The translations under genes and the position numbers were made by a program. A DNA stretch of 64,000 nucleotides from Polyangia bacterium (GTDB taxonomy: Bacteria; Myxococcota_A; Polyangia; Nannocystales; Nannocystaceae): NCBI GenBank assembly GCA_030429545.1, contig JAUIFF010000004.1, positions 372,001 to 436,000 on the forward strand. Direction: 5' to 3'. Under the pieces are notes generated by a model. That model did no database searches. It was given only the letters and a program-made list of their open reading frames with translations, and was not told where the DNA came from. Below are positions 50,822 to 59,782 of this stretch, piece after piece (the stretch's first letter is position 1; every line of letters begins with the position of its first letter).

Positions 50822-51907
50822 GTGAACCCCCGCTCCCCGGTACACATCGAGACGCCGCATCCTGTCTACGGCCTGCAATGGTCGGCACAGGGCGAGCGTC
50901 TCGCCTTTTCAGGCGGGTTTTTGTACGGCGGTGGGTATGTCGGGCTCGCCGATCGCGAGGGTCGGGTGCAGGCCCTGCGTGACCTCCCATCGCTCAAATC
51001 TGACCCGCTGGTCGCGGGTCGAGAGCCTATTTTTTCGTCGCTGTGTCTCGATGATAGTGGTACCTGGCTGTTGGCATCGACCTGCGGGTACAAGTGGGGG
51101 TTGTCGGGCCCGGTGCTGTTTCGCGTAGACGGCAACAGCATTGTCCCCCATGCCGCGTTCGAGTTGCCCGAAACCGACGACGACTGGTACCCGGCACAGC
51201 GGGCCGGTGGGGCGTGGATCCATCGCGGCCAGCTGCTCATTCGCTACCTCGCCGAGCAGGTCGAACACACGTTGTTTCGCTGGCCTGTCCAATCCGACAT
51301 GCACGCTTCGGCGTCGCGATGTTGTGGCAGCAGTGGCCATGTGGTGACCATTGGCGAGACCGCGTGGATCGCCAAAAATCAGATGAACCGCTACAGCACG
51401 GCGGGGACCGGGCCGCAAATGGTCCCTGGGTCGGATCGATTGGTCCTCGAGTCCCATGGTCTGGTCGCGTTTTCGCTGCAACAACACGACCCGCCCAAAC
51501 TCCACCCGTTGCCGCGCGAGCAACGGATCCAGGGGTTGATTCGCAACCGCGAAGGTACGCGCCTGTACGCTGGGACCAGCGGTGGTGAGGTTGTCGAGTG
51601 GGAGGTGGGCACATCCCTGACGAAGGTCCGTACTGTTCGTCACAGCGCGCGAGGAACCGGGAGGGGGTTGATCGCCCGGGGGATCCAAGCGTTATCGCAG
51701 CTGGCAGACCGGACCCTTGCCTCGGCCCACGTCAATGGCAGCGTTGCCCTGTGGCGAGATGGCACATGTGTCCGTGAAATTGAGCTTCCCCGCTCGTGGT
51801 CTCCACGCAGTCTCGCGGCCCATCCGACCGAGCCGCTTTTGGCCGTAGGTGCCAAGAAAACAGGGTACGAGCCCGGAGCGGTGTTTATCTACAATTTGCA
51901 AGTTTGA
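50822..51907 (+). CDS. WD40-like beta-propeller protein
   Basis: A 361-residue protein starting at GTG, with no signal peptide. The pattern suggests propeller blades: YGLQWSAQGERLAFSGGFLYGGGYVGLAD, LCLDDSGTWLLASTCGYKWG, LIRNREGTRLYAGTSGGEVVEWEVG, TLASAHVNGSVALWRDGTCVREIEL and LAAHPTEPLLAVGA. Such proteins are usually scaffolds for protein complexes. It follows the desaturase by 12 bases, perhaps in one transcript, but a functional link is not obvious. Confidence 0.75.
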   Translation: MNPRSPVHIETPHPVYGLQWSAQGERLAFSGGFLYGGGYVGLADREGRVQALRDLPSLKSDPLVAGREPIFSSLCLDDSGTWLLASTCGYKWGLSGPVLFRVDGNSIVPHAAFELPETDDDWYPAQRAGGAWIHRGQLLIRYLAEQVEHTLFRWPVQSDMHASASRCCGSSGHVVTIGETAWIAKNQMNRYSTAGTGPQMVPGSDRLVLESHGLVAFSLQQHDPPKLHPLPREQRIQGLIRNREGTRLYAGTSGGEVVEWEVGTSLTKVRTVRHSARGTGRGLIARGIQALSQLADRTLASAHVNGSVALWRDGTCVREIELPRSWSPRSLAAHPTEPLLAVGAKKTGYEPGAVFIYNLQV

Positions 51908-52065
51908 GCATGACCTAGGTGCTGGGCACGTGGGTGCCGGCTATATGTGTATACATTGAAATTGAGATTCGATTCGACGCCCGACGGTTGAATCCCGTAT
52001 TCCCACCCGCGTTTATCGGGGGGATAATCTCGGGGTCGGGTGCCGACTAGGAGTGAGTGGATGCG

Positions 52066-53442
52066 ATGGTTGTAAAAACGCTATTGACGATGACACTGGT
52101 CGGCGTGGCCGGTCTTGAAGCCACACCACAACCACGGGTCGTTGGGGTCGACACCATCGGCGGTCCGGGGCTTGAACTACCCGAGGTCATCGTGCCGGCT
52201 GGTAGCAAACACTACATTATGTATAAAAAGCCAGGTCAAGATGGGTGGCCCACGTTGTGGATCAACCTCTACGACAACAACGGTCAGCTGTGGTCCAAAC
52301 ACTACGAGACGCCTTCGAGCCCCGGGCACGGGTTTCAGCGGGTTTTGAGCACGGCGGTCGACTACCTCGGCAACCTCTATTTCAGCTACGAGCACAACGT
52401 CCCCGGGATGATCAGCCGGACAGTGAAGCTCGGGGTTGATGGCAACAAGGTATGGGAGATCGATCATACCTACTCGACGATCATGCCGATGCCCGGGGCA
52501 AAAGATGTACTTACATCAGGAGTCGGCACCGCCCGTTTGGCACAGGATAGCGGGGCCAGACTGTGGTCCACTCCACTCGGTGGGGTTGCGGTTTCGGACA
52601 ACTACTCATCGGTTTTTGCAGTTGCTGCCTACAAAGATCTCAAGGTTGGTAAAGTCGATCAGCTCGGCGCGCTCAAGTACGAGCGAACGTTCAACTACCC
52701 GCAACATACGACCTCCGAGGTCAAGGGGGTGTTTGTCAGCGAAGACCAGGGGTTTTTGGCGGTCGTCTTGCGCTACCACAGCTCCCAGCCCGAAACGATT
52801 GTGGTGCATCGCTTCGACTCCCAGGGCTACCTGCTTGGCACCCACGAAATCGAGACCGGGCTGCAGCTTGCCAAGCATACGCCCATCCAAGTTGTGCATA
52901 CAAGAAATGACTGGGTGACGATCGCCTGGGACAATCGCCACCACGACGGCGGCCCGGGGGGCCGGTGGAAAGTTGTCCGGGTGGCATTTTCACCCAGTCA
53001 AGAGGCACAACCCTCCGACCCACGCAAATTCCGACTGCGTCAGCCATGGGTCGGCGAGACCAAGTTTTCGAAAACACTCCTTCGTGGATATAGCTATCTC
53101 GCCGACATGACCGTGTCTGAAACCGGTCAGATCGTTCTTGTTGGTTCCGACACGCGAAATCCGGATTATGTACGAGTCACCGTGCTTTCGCGGTTTGAAG
53201 ATGGTCCGTCCAAGACGCTGGCGTATCGCCGTCCCCACCGGCACGCCCGTGCGGTTGGTATGCACCGCTCTGGTCAGTCGATCTATGTCCTGGCCCAAGA
53301 TGATGCGCTCGCCGGCCCGACCTGGGGCAGCGACTCCGATGTCCTGCGGATCAAGGTCTCACTGGCACCCAAGCCCACCATCAAGTTCAAGCCCAAGGCG
53401 CCGACCACGTTGCCCAAACCCACGAAGCTTCCGCGGCGCTGA
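52066..53442 (+). CDS. Secreted beta-propeller-like protein
   Basis: A protein of about 458 residues. The ATG at 52066 is chosen; a GTG at 52057 is closer to the AGGAG site and is also possible. A short hydrophobic N-terminus (VVKTLLTMTLVGVAGLEA) suggests export. The body is beta-rich with repeated motifs such as DYLGNLYFSYEHN, DQGFLAVVLRYHS, NDWVTIAWDNRHHDGG and TGQIVLVGSDTRNP, the spacing of propeller blades. The C-terminus is a Pro/Lys-rich tail (KPTIKFKPKAPTTLPKPTKLP). No family was recognised. It stands alone. Confidence 0.72.
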   Translation: MVVKTLLTMTLVGVAGLEATPQPRVVGVDTIGGPGLELPEVIVPAGSKHYIMYKKPGQDGWPTLWINLYDNNGQLWSKHYETPSSPGHGFQRVLSTAVDYLGNLYFSYEHNVPGMISRTVKLGVDGNKVWEIDHTYSTIMPMPGAKDVLTSGVGTARLAQDSGARLWSTPLGGVAVSDNYSSVFAVAAYKDLKVGKVDQLGALKYERTFNYPQHTTSEVKGVFVSEDQGFLAVVLRYHSSQPETIVVHRFDSQGYLLGTHEIETGLQLAKHTPIQVVHTRNDWVTIAWDNRHHDGGPGGRWKVVRVAFSPSQEAQPSDPRKFRLRQPWVGETKFSKTLLRGYSYLADMTVSETGQIVLVGSDTRNPDYVRVTVLSRFEDGPSKTLAYRRPHRHARAVGMHRSGQSIYVLAQDDALAGPTWGSDSDVLRIKVSLAPKPTIKFKPKAPTTLPKPTKLPRR

Positions 53443-53465
53443 GCGCTCGCGGTACACTGGAGTCC

Positions 53466-54104
53466 GTGCACAGGCACGCAAACCAGCTGCGACTCGGCGA
53501 AGTACCGAAGTCGCGTTCGGGGCGCTGGGAAGCGATCGCTGCCCCCGGTGCAAGCCTGTTTTTGTGGCGGGAGTTTTTGCCCCCGTCGCGGGCCACATCG
53601 TCCTTAAAAAACTTGCAGCAACAAGTTTTATGGCAGCGCGATACCGTCAAGGTGTATGGCAAGGAGCACCCGGTGCCCCGGCTTCACCAGTGGTATGGTG
53701 ACCCGGGCACGGCCTACACTTGGTCGGGGATCACCATGCAGCCCCAGCCGTGGAGCGACGAGCTGGTCAAGTTACGCCGGGCAGTCGAGCGCGCCACCAG
53801 GCGGGCGTTTGACTCCGTGTTGGTCAACCTATATCGCAATGGGCACGACTGTATGGGGTGGCACGCCGATAATGAGCCCGTGTTTGGCAAGCGGCCGGTC
53901 ATCGCCAGCCTCAGCCTCGGGGCCGAGCGCGACTTTGTGTTGCGAGCCAGGGCCGACCACAGCCAAAAAGTTGTGATCAGCTTGCCGCACGGGAGTTTGC
54001 TGGTGATGGCAGGCGAGACCCAAGCGCGGTGGCAACACGCCTTGCCGCGGCGAAAAAAGGTGACGTCGCCGCGGATCAACTTGACGTTCCGAAAATTTAT
54101 GTAG
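53466..54104 (+). CDS. AlkB-family 2-oxoglutarate/Fe(II)-dependent dioxygenase
   Basis: A 212-residue enzyme likely to repair N-alkylated bases in DNA or RNA by oxidative demethylation. RLHQWYGDPGTAYTWSG near residue 70 resembles the substrate lid of ALKBH2/3-type proteins. HADNE near 132 supplies the HxD iron ligands, and SLSLGAERDFVLR follows. HGSLLVMAGETQARWQH gives the distal His, and RINLTFR at the end binds 2-oxoglutarate. The start is GTG. Its stop codon lies inside the palindrome TGTAGATACA (54100-54109). It is convergent with the DUF3124 gene, with six bases between. Confidence 0.92.
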   Translation: MHRHANQLRLGEVPKSRSGRWEAIAAPGASLFLWREFLPPSRATSSLKNLQQQVLWQRDTVKVYGKEHPVPRLHQWYGDPGTAYTWSGITMQPQPWSDELVKLRRAVERATRRAFDSVLVNLYRNGHDCMGWHADNEPVFGKRPVIASLSLGAERDFVLRARADHSQKVVISLPHGSLLVMAGETQARWQHALPRRKKVTSPRINLTFRKFM

Positions 54105-54110
54105 ATACAC

Positions 54111-54803
54111 CTACTCGTCGGTGTCGACGGGCGGCGGCGAGGGGGCCTTCACGGGGTCGGCAACGGGTGCCTTGGCCGGGTCGGGCTCGGGGGTCTTCGC
54201 GGGGTCGGCAGCCGATGTTTTGGGGAGGTCGGAGTCGCTGCGGATCTCGATGCCACGGGTGCTAAACGCATAGCCCCGGGTGCCGACGGTTCTGACCATG
54301 ACGGCTTCGGTGAGGGGGCGCACCGTCGGTTCCTCCGCATGCCAGCCGATAATAAAGTTGGCCCCCGAGCCGCCGCGGCGGTCGCGGGAGCGGACAAAGA
54401 ACTCGACCGTTTCGAGCGGCTTGAGCACGGCCGGGGTGTCGAGAAATTGCTCGATCAAAGCCCCGGAGGTGTCGTAATAGCGCACGTCGTCGAGGACGAG
54501 CTGACGGTTGGTGCTGACGTTGCGAATCGAGAGCGTGGTCGCCAGGTCCTCGGCGACCCCCTCGTCGGTGTAGATATGCGAGTAGGTCGGCACGTAGATG
54601 CGCCCGCCGCTCGCCCGCGGTCGCAGTTGGGTGTCGCGCGTCGAGCTTCCTGGGGGCGTGGGGACCCGCGGGGCAGCGGGTTTGTCCGCGGATTTCGAGC
54701 CATCGCACCCGATGAGGAGCACAGCCACAACGGCACGTAGGCAGCATGGAGATAGGCGGGGCACGAGCGAGAGCTTACCAAGCCAACGAACCCGTGTGTA
54801 CAC
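54111..54803 (-). CDS. DUF3124 lipoprotein
   Basis: About 217-230 residues. A lipobox (LLIGC) follows a hydrophobic stretch; the start is GTG at 54803 or a later GTG at about 54764 that begins VPRLSPCCLR. The body has the DUF3124 pattern: IYVPTYSHIYTDEG, LATTLSIRNVSTNRQLVLDDVRYYDTSGALIEQ, and GGSGANFIIGWHAEEP. The tail is Pro/Lys/Asp-rich with tandem ADPAKTPEPDPAKAPVADP. The family is of unknown function and found in many Gram-negative genomes. It lies opposite AlkB. Confidence 0.8.
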   Translation of the reverse strand: MYTRVRWLGKLSLVPRLSPCCLRAVVAVLLIGCDGSKSADKPAAPRVPTPPGSSTRDTQLRPRASGGRIYVPTYSHIYTDEGVAEDLATTLSIRNVSTNRQLVLDDVRYYDTSGALIEQFLDTPAVLKPLETVEFFVRSRDRRGGSGANFIIGWHAEEPTVRPLTEAVMVRTVGTRGYAFSTRGIEIRSDSDLPKTSAADPAKTPEPDPAKAPVADPVKAPSPPPVDTDE

Positions 54804-54911
54804 CTGTTGGGCGTGACTTCCAGGTTACGTTCGATATGTTTGATTATACATTTCAGCAGGTGTCTTTTCCGACCTGTTAGCTCCTGGGGTTGGCTGTGGT
54901 AAACCACCGGC

Positions 54912-56945
54912 TTGGTGGAGCATCTCGTTTTTGACCTCGCCCTGGTGTTTGGGGTCGCAGCGCTCACCAGCGTCGCGTTTCGCAAGCTCGGGCAGCCGAG
55001 TATTCTCGGCTACCTGCTCGCGGGGTTGGTCGTCGGCCCCTACATCCCAATCCCGATCTTCGCCGATACCCAGCGGATAGCCGCCCTCTCCGAACTCGGC
55101 GTGATTTTGGTGATGTTTGGGGTGGGTCTGGAGTTTAGCCTGCGCAAGCTTTTGCGGGTGCTGCCGCTGGCGGGATTTACCGGTGCGGTGCAGGTCGCCG
55201 GGCTTGGGCTGCTCGGGTTTGGGTTTGCCCAGGCGTTGGGGATGTCCCAACTCGACGGCCTGTTTCTCGGTAGCTGTATCGCCATCTCGAGCACCATGGT
55301 GGTGGCCAAGGCGTTCGACGAACATCCGCCCGACGGCCGGGTGCGCGAGTTGGTGTTGGGGGTCTTGGTTGTCCAGGACCTCGCGGCGATTGTCTTGGTT
55401 GCGGTGCTGACGGGTGTTGCCGCCGGGGCAGGCCTATCACCGGAGAGTCTCGGCCAGACGCTGGGAAACCTCGCGGTGCTGTTGGTGTTGATGGTGGTCG
55501 CCGGGTTGATGGTGGTGCCGCGGTTTGTTCGTCTGCTCGCGCGCTTCAACAACACCGAAGTTTTACTGGTCGGGGTGACGGCGATTTGCTTTTGCTTGGC
55601 CAGCCTGGCTGAACACCTCGGTTACTCGGTCGCGCTCGGGGCTTTTTTGGCGGGTACGCTGGTAGCCGAAGCCGGGAAAACCCACGATATTGAGGAGTTG
55701 GTGCACCCGGTCCGCGACCTGTTTGCTGCGGTGTTTTTTGTCTCGATCGGGATGACGGTCGATCCGGTTGTCGCCTTGGATCACCTCGGTCTGGCGGTCG
55801 GGGTGTCCCTGGTTGTCATCGCCGGTCAGTTTTTGGTTGTCAGTGTGGCGGGCATCCTCAGTGGCAACGGGGTGCTGCGCTCGGTCACCGCCGGCCTCGC
55901 ACTCGGACAGATCGGTGAGTTCGCGTTTATCATCGCCGGGATCGGCTCGGCTGCGGGCATCGTCGGCGACTTCCTACAGCCGGTGGTGGTCACCGTTGCG
56001 GTGATTACCGCCTTTACTTCGCCGCAGCTGATCCGGCTGTCCCAGCGCATCGCCAGTCGGGTTGAGCACTCGCTCCCGCGACCCGTGCAGACATTTGCCA
56101 GCCTGTGCGAGTCGTGGTTTGCCGCCCTGCGGCGGGCCTCACCGACACCGACAAACCGCTCCCATCTGCGCAACTCAACCCTCGTGTTGACCATCGACAC
56201 CGCCGCGATTGCCCTGTTGTGGGCGCTGTTGAGTCGTTGGCGGGGCGAGCTCTTAGATGTGTTGCAGGGCTGGGGGCTCGATGCTTCGCCGGCCATGGCC
56301 GTGATCATTATTGGCGGCGTGTTGTTGACCCTTCCGATTTTTGTCGTGTTGCTACGCTCGGCTCGGCGCGCCGGTCAGTTGTTGTCGGAGCGAGTGATTC
56401 CGCGGGCGGGTGAGGGGGTCGACCTCGGGCACGCCCCGCGGCGGGCGTTTGTTGTGACCCTGCAAATCATGGTCGTAACAATTGCAAGTACACCTATTAT
56501 GGTGACCATGGCCTCCCTCGAAATCCTGCGGATCAGCCTCGTTGGTCTCGTAGTCGTCGCCGGGCTGTTGGTGGTTTATCTGTGGCGTTCGGCCAATGAG
56601 CTGCAGGGCCACGTGCGGGCTGGGGCAACCGCTCTCGGAGACCTGCTCAAAAAGCAAATGACCGAAGAACAGGCGCCAGAGGTCACGCCTGGCAAACTGT
56701 TGCCGGGGCTCGGATCGATTCGCTCGCTCGTGATCGAAGAGCACTCGCGTGCCAACGGTCGCACGCTCGGGGAGCTCGACCTCCGGGCCATTACCGGTGC
56801 CACGGTGTTGGCGGTTGTCCGCGCCCAATCCACCCACGCCATGCCAAACGCACAGGATCGACTCGAGGTTGGGGATACCGTTGCACTCACCGGGTCGCAG
56901 CAGGCGGTTGAAGCTGCAATCGAATTTTTGAGTCGCAGTGCTTAG
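54912..56945 (+). CDS. CPA2-family cation:proton antiporter with RCK_C domain
   Basis: A 677-residue transporter of the KefB/KefC type. Residues 1-390 form about 12 transmembrane helices with family motifs LGQPSILGYLLAGLVVGP, LGVILVMFGVGLEFS, SSTMVVAKAF, YSVALGAFLAGTLVAE and LGQIGEFAFIIAGIGS. Further helices lie at about 430-560. A soluble C-terminal RCK_C (TrkA_C)-like regulatory domain (VIEEHSRANGRTLGELDLRAITGATVLAVVRA) follows, without an obvious RCK_N NAD-binding part. It would exchange K+ or Na+ for H+. The start is TTG at 54912 or GTG at 54915. Confidence 0.9.
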   Translation: MVEHLVFDLALVFGVAALTSVAFRKLGQPSILGYLLAGLVVGPYIPIPIFADTQRIAALSELGVILVMFGVGLEFSLRKLLRVLPLAGFTGAVQVAGLGLLGFGFAQALGMSQLDGLFLGSCIAISSTMVVAKAFDEHPPDGRVRELVLGVLVVQDLAAIVLVAVLTGVAAGAGLSPESLGQTLGNLAVLLVLMVVAGLMVVPRFVRLLARFNNTEVLLVGVTAICFCLASLAEHLGYSVALGAFLAGTLVAEAGKTHDIEELVHPVRDLFAAVFFVSIGMTVDPVVALDHLGLAVGVSLVVIAGQFLVVSVAGILSGNGVLRSVTAGLALGQIGEFAFIIAGIGSAAGIVGDFLQPVVVTVAVITAFTSPQLIRLSQRIASRVEHSLPRPVQTFASLCESWFAALRRASPTPTNRSHLRNSTLVLTIDTAAIALLWALLSRWRGELLDVLQGWGLDASPAMAVIIIGGVLLTLPIFVVLLRSARRAGQLLSERVIPRAGEGVDLGHAPRRAFVVTLQIMVVTIASTPIMVTMASLEILRISLVGLVVVAGLLVVYLWRSANELQGHVRAGATALGDLLKKQMTEEQAPEVTPGKLLPGLGSIRSLVIEEHSRANGRTLGELDLRAITGATVLAVVRAQSTHAMPNAQDRLEVGDTVALTGSQQAVEAAIEFLSRSA

Positions 56946-56976
56946 CAATCGCCGGCCAAACTCGTTAGGGTGAGGC

Positions 56977-57387
56977 ATGCACGAAAAGCCCCCATGTGCC
57001 GGTGTGTTGGTGTTTCGCACCCGCGACGGCGAAGCCGAGATTGTGCTCGTACAAGCTCGTAGTGGCAAGTGGGGCTTTCCCAAGGGCAAGCGTGAGCGAG
57101 GTGAGAGTGTCGAGCAAAACGCCTTTCGCGAGCTGGCCGAGGAAACTGGTTTGAGCGCCGACCAACTCTCGGTGATCCGCGGAGCGAGTATCGACGAGGC
57201 TTCGGTGAAGGGGCATCTCGCGGTGCGCTACTTCATTGCCCGGCTCATCGACAGTCGGGCACAGCTCCACACCCCGGCCGACGAGGCCCAGGTTGTTTGG
57301 AAAAATGTTGATGATGCACGGAAATTATTACCAAAACACCGTCGCGTCACGCTTGATCGAGCCTGTCGCGTTCTCGGGGTATTGTAG
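56977..57387 (+). CDS. Nudix hydrolase
   Basis: A 136-residue hydrolase of nucleoside-diphosphate-linked compounds. The Nudix box is complete, from GFPKGKRERGESVEQNAF to RELAEETGL near residues 33-59 (G-x5-E-x7-REUxEExGU). The N-terminal strand PPCAGVLVFRTRDGEAEIVLVQA is typical of housekeeping or ApnA-hydrolysing members. It has its own ATG, 31 bases after the antiporter stop, and is convergent with the exonuclease gene, with two bases between. Confidence 0.93.
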   Translation: MHEKPPCAGVLVFRTRDGEAEIVLVQARSGKWGFPKGKRERGESVEQNAFRELAEETGLSADQLSVIRGASIDEASVKGHLAVRYFIARLIDSRAQLHTPADEAQVVWKNVDDARKLLPKHRRVTLDRACRVLGVL

Positions 57388-57389
57388 GC

Positions 57390-58361
57390 TCAGCCGGCAA
57401 ACAGCCGGCGAAAGTTGCGAAGTAGGTAGTCGGCCCGAAGCCGCGCGAAAAATGCATCAGCATGTTTTTCGGGCCCGTGCCAGCAGACATGGCGCTCGAG
57501 GCTGTCGATTGGCCAATCGAGTGGGGCATAGCTGTCGAGCTCGACAAGCTGGCGGGCGAGCACAGCTTCGCGGTGCCCGGCGCTCAGTTTTTTGCCGAGG
57601 CTCTTGGCCCCGCGGACACCAATAAACGCCACGCGGTCGAGGTTTTGGTAGATCTTGTCGACGGTACCAAACACGTTGATAAGCGCTCTGGCAGCCTTGG
57701 GCCCCACGCCGCGCACGCCAAGGACGTTGTCGGTGGTGTCGCCGACAAGCGCCATATACTCCACGATTTGCTCGGGTGGTACACCAAATTTTGCATGTAC
57801 ACCTTTGCTGTCGAGCAGGTCGCCTGACTTCGGATCCTGCAACACAACTTCGGGCCAGGTATCGGAGACAACCTGGGCGAGGTCCTTGTCGGGACTCACC
57901 AGCCGCACCGGGTAGCCGGCCGCACGGGCGAGTCGGGCCGCAGTTGCCATCAGGTCGTCGGCCTCGTAGTCCGCCTCCGACAGCACACAAAAGCCCAGTG
58001 CCCGCACGAGTTGTTGGGCCAGGGGAAATTGCGGCTCGAGGTCCGGCGGCGGATCTCCGCGATTGGCCTTGTAGCGCGGGTCGATCCGGTTGCGAAACGT
58101 CACCTGTCCGGCATCAAAAACCACTGCGCATAGTGACGCACGCTCCCGGCGCAAAAAGCCATGCAGGAGCTGACCCATACCGACCACCGCGCCGACTTCG
58201 AGACCGTCCTCGGAGGTGCGGGGGTGCATGCCGTAGTAGGCGCGAAACAACAGCGATGTGCCGTCAATCAGGTATACACTCGGCGTGTTGTCGCGTCGCA
58301 CCGCCGGGTGTGGCTGGGACGGTGCCGGTTGTTGTCGCAAGAGCTCGGTTTGATTGGACAT
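57390..58361 (-). CDS. Stand-alone 5'-3' exonuclease/flap endonuclease (Pol I N-domain type)
   Basis: A 323-residue protein matching the 5' nuclease domain of DNA polymerase I without the polymerase part. It would remove RNA primers or flaps. VYLIDGTSLLFRAYYG near residue 29 and VVFDAGQVTFRNRIDPRYKANR near 85 give the metal-binding Asp and the basic arch. EADYEADDLMATAAR near 128, LVSPDKDLAQVV near 155 and VGDTTDNVLGVRGVGPKAARAL near 205 (helix-hairpin-helix) complete the family order. The first 27 residues are a Gln/Pro-rich leader. It contains one TGYANNTRCA palindrome in its reading frame. Confidence 0.9.
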   Translation of the reverse strand: MSNQTELLRQQPAPSQPHPAVRRDNTPSVYLIDGTSLLFRAYYGMHPRTSEDGLEVGAVVGMGQLLHGFLRRERASLCAVVFDAGQVTFRNRIDPRYKANRGDPPPDLEPQFPLAQQLVRALGFCVLSEADYEADDLMATAARLARAAGYPVRLVSPDKDLAQVVSDTWPEVVLQDPKSGDLLDSKGVHAKFGVPPEQIVEYMALVGDTTDNVLGVRGVGPKAARALINVFGTVDKIYQNLDRVAFIGVRGAKSLGKKLSAGHREAVLARQLVELDSYAPLDWPIDSLERHVCWHGPEKHADAFFARLRADYLLRNFRRLFAG

Positions 58362-58513
58362 ACAACGCTGCTCGCAAACACCCTAACAAACGTCGACTAT
58401 TATCGCACCCAGCGATATCGCGGGCGATCCGGCCGGCCGTGGGAGAACACTGTAGGCCGTCCGCAGATGCTTCATATGTAGAAGTTTGTGGTAATCTGTG
58501 CCAAGGCTCGCCG

Positions 58514-59767
58514 ATGTGTCCCGCAGCACCAATCCCGCCAAACGAGGGCGCGCGTCTCCAGGCGCTGTACCGCTACGAGCTACTCGACACACTGTGTGAG
58601 GATGCGTTCGACGAACTTACCCGGTTGGCAAGCCTGATTTGCGAGACACCGATTGCGTTGGTCAGCCTGGTTGACAGCGACCGCCAGTGGTTCAAGTCAA
58701 AGGTCGGCCTTGATGCCGAGCAAACGCCGCGTGAGCAGGCATTTTGTGCATATTCAATTCTAGACGACCCCGTGTTCGAGGTGCCAGATGCCCTTCAAGA
58801 CCCCCGGTTCGTCGACAATCCGCTGGTCGTGGGAGAGCCTCACATTCGATTTTATGCCGGCGCTCCACTCGTTGCCAACGACGGCTATCGGTTGGGAACC
58901 CTGTGCGTGATCGATCGCCGGCCGAGGTCGTTGTCACCGCAACAGTCCGAGGCCCTGCGGGCGCTGAGTCGACAGGCGATGAGCCTGATCGAGTTGCGCA
59001 GTGCACTCGCCGAAGTCAACCACCAGTCGCGGCTGATCGAACGTACCCGCGAGCTTTACGAGCAGACACTTCAACGCCAACTCGAGGACAAAGAGCGCAG
59101 CCAAAGGCGGTCGTTTTTGGGGCGTGTCAGTCACGAGTTTCGCACGCCGCTCAACGCTGTCATCGGCATGACAAGCCTCCTCAAAAAAACCGCGAAAACG
59201 CCAACCCAGGCGCGGCAACTCGGGCTTATCGCCCGGGCCAGCGAGCACATGCTCGAGCTGATTAGCAACACACTAGAGCTGAGTCGAGCTGATGGTGGCG
59301 ACGGTGCTGGCGAGGTCGCGAAGTTTGGGCTTCACACCCTGGTCGCCGACACCATCGACCTCATGCGGACACGCGCGCTTGCCCGCAATAACCGGCTCAC
59401 GATTGACCTTGGCAATAGCGAGTCAGAGTTTTCCTCAAATGCTCGCCATGTCCGCCAGATTCTACTCAACCTGTTGAGCAACGCGATCAAGTTTACGAGC
59501 AACGGCGAGGTCGTGGTGACGCTTCGGCAAGACCACAACGGGTTGGTGATTACGGTTCGAGATACCGGCATTGGTATGCAACCCGAGCAGCTCGAACGCG
59601 CCTTTGACGAGTACACGCGGTTTGCCCACGGTGACGGCCAGCCAGGCTCAGGGCTCGGATTGGCGATCACGCAGGCGCTGTGCCGGAGGCTGTCGGGAAA
59701 TATTGTACTGTCAAGTACATTCGGCAAGGGCACGACGGCAACCGTCACACTACCCGCGCTCACCTAG
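58514..59767 (+). CDS. GAF-domain sensor histidine kinase
   Basis: A 417-residue soluble kinase. The start is ATG 58514; the open frame extends to 57776 but overlaps the opposing exonuclease gene. Residues 10-160 form a GAF domain (RYELLDTLCEDAFDELTRLA, IALVSLVDSDRQWFKSKVGL, FYAGAPLVANDGYRLGTLCVI), then a coiled linker. HisKA has VSHEFRTPLNAVIGMTSLL with the phospho-acceptor His near 208. HATPase_c has LNLLSNAIKFTS, DTGIGM and GSGLGLAIT. No receiver or transmembrane helix is present. It is convergent with the REC-HK gene and may signal to the receivers of the neighbouring operon. Confidence 0.9.
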   Translation: MCPAAPIPPNEGARLQALYRYELLDTLCEDAFDELTRLASLICETPIALVSLVDSDRQWFKSKVGLDAEQTPREQAFCAYSILDDPVFEVPDALQDPRFVDNPLVVGEPHIRFYAGAPLVANDGYRLGTLCVIDRRPRSLSPQQSEALRALSRQAMSLIELRSALAEVNHQSRLIERTRELYEQTLQRQLEDKERSQRRSFLGRVSHEFRTPLNAVIGMTSLLKKTAKTPTQARQLGLIARASEHMLELISNTLELSRADGGDGAGEVAKFGLHTLVADTIDLMRTRALARNNRLTIDLGNSESEFSSNARHVRQILLNLLSNAIKFTSNGEVVVTLRQDHNGLVITVRDTGIGMQPEQLERAFDEYTRFAHGDGQPGSGLGLAITQALCRRLSGNIVLSSTFGKGTTATVTLPALT

Positions 59768-59782
59768 CCCGTTGCCGCGAAC

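Noticed and set aside
57776-58513. N-terminal extension of the GAF histidine kinase to 57776
   Set aside because: The extension is Arg/Pro-rich and antisense to the exonuclease gene; the GAF domain begins right after the ATG at 58514.
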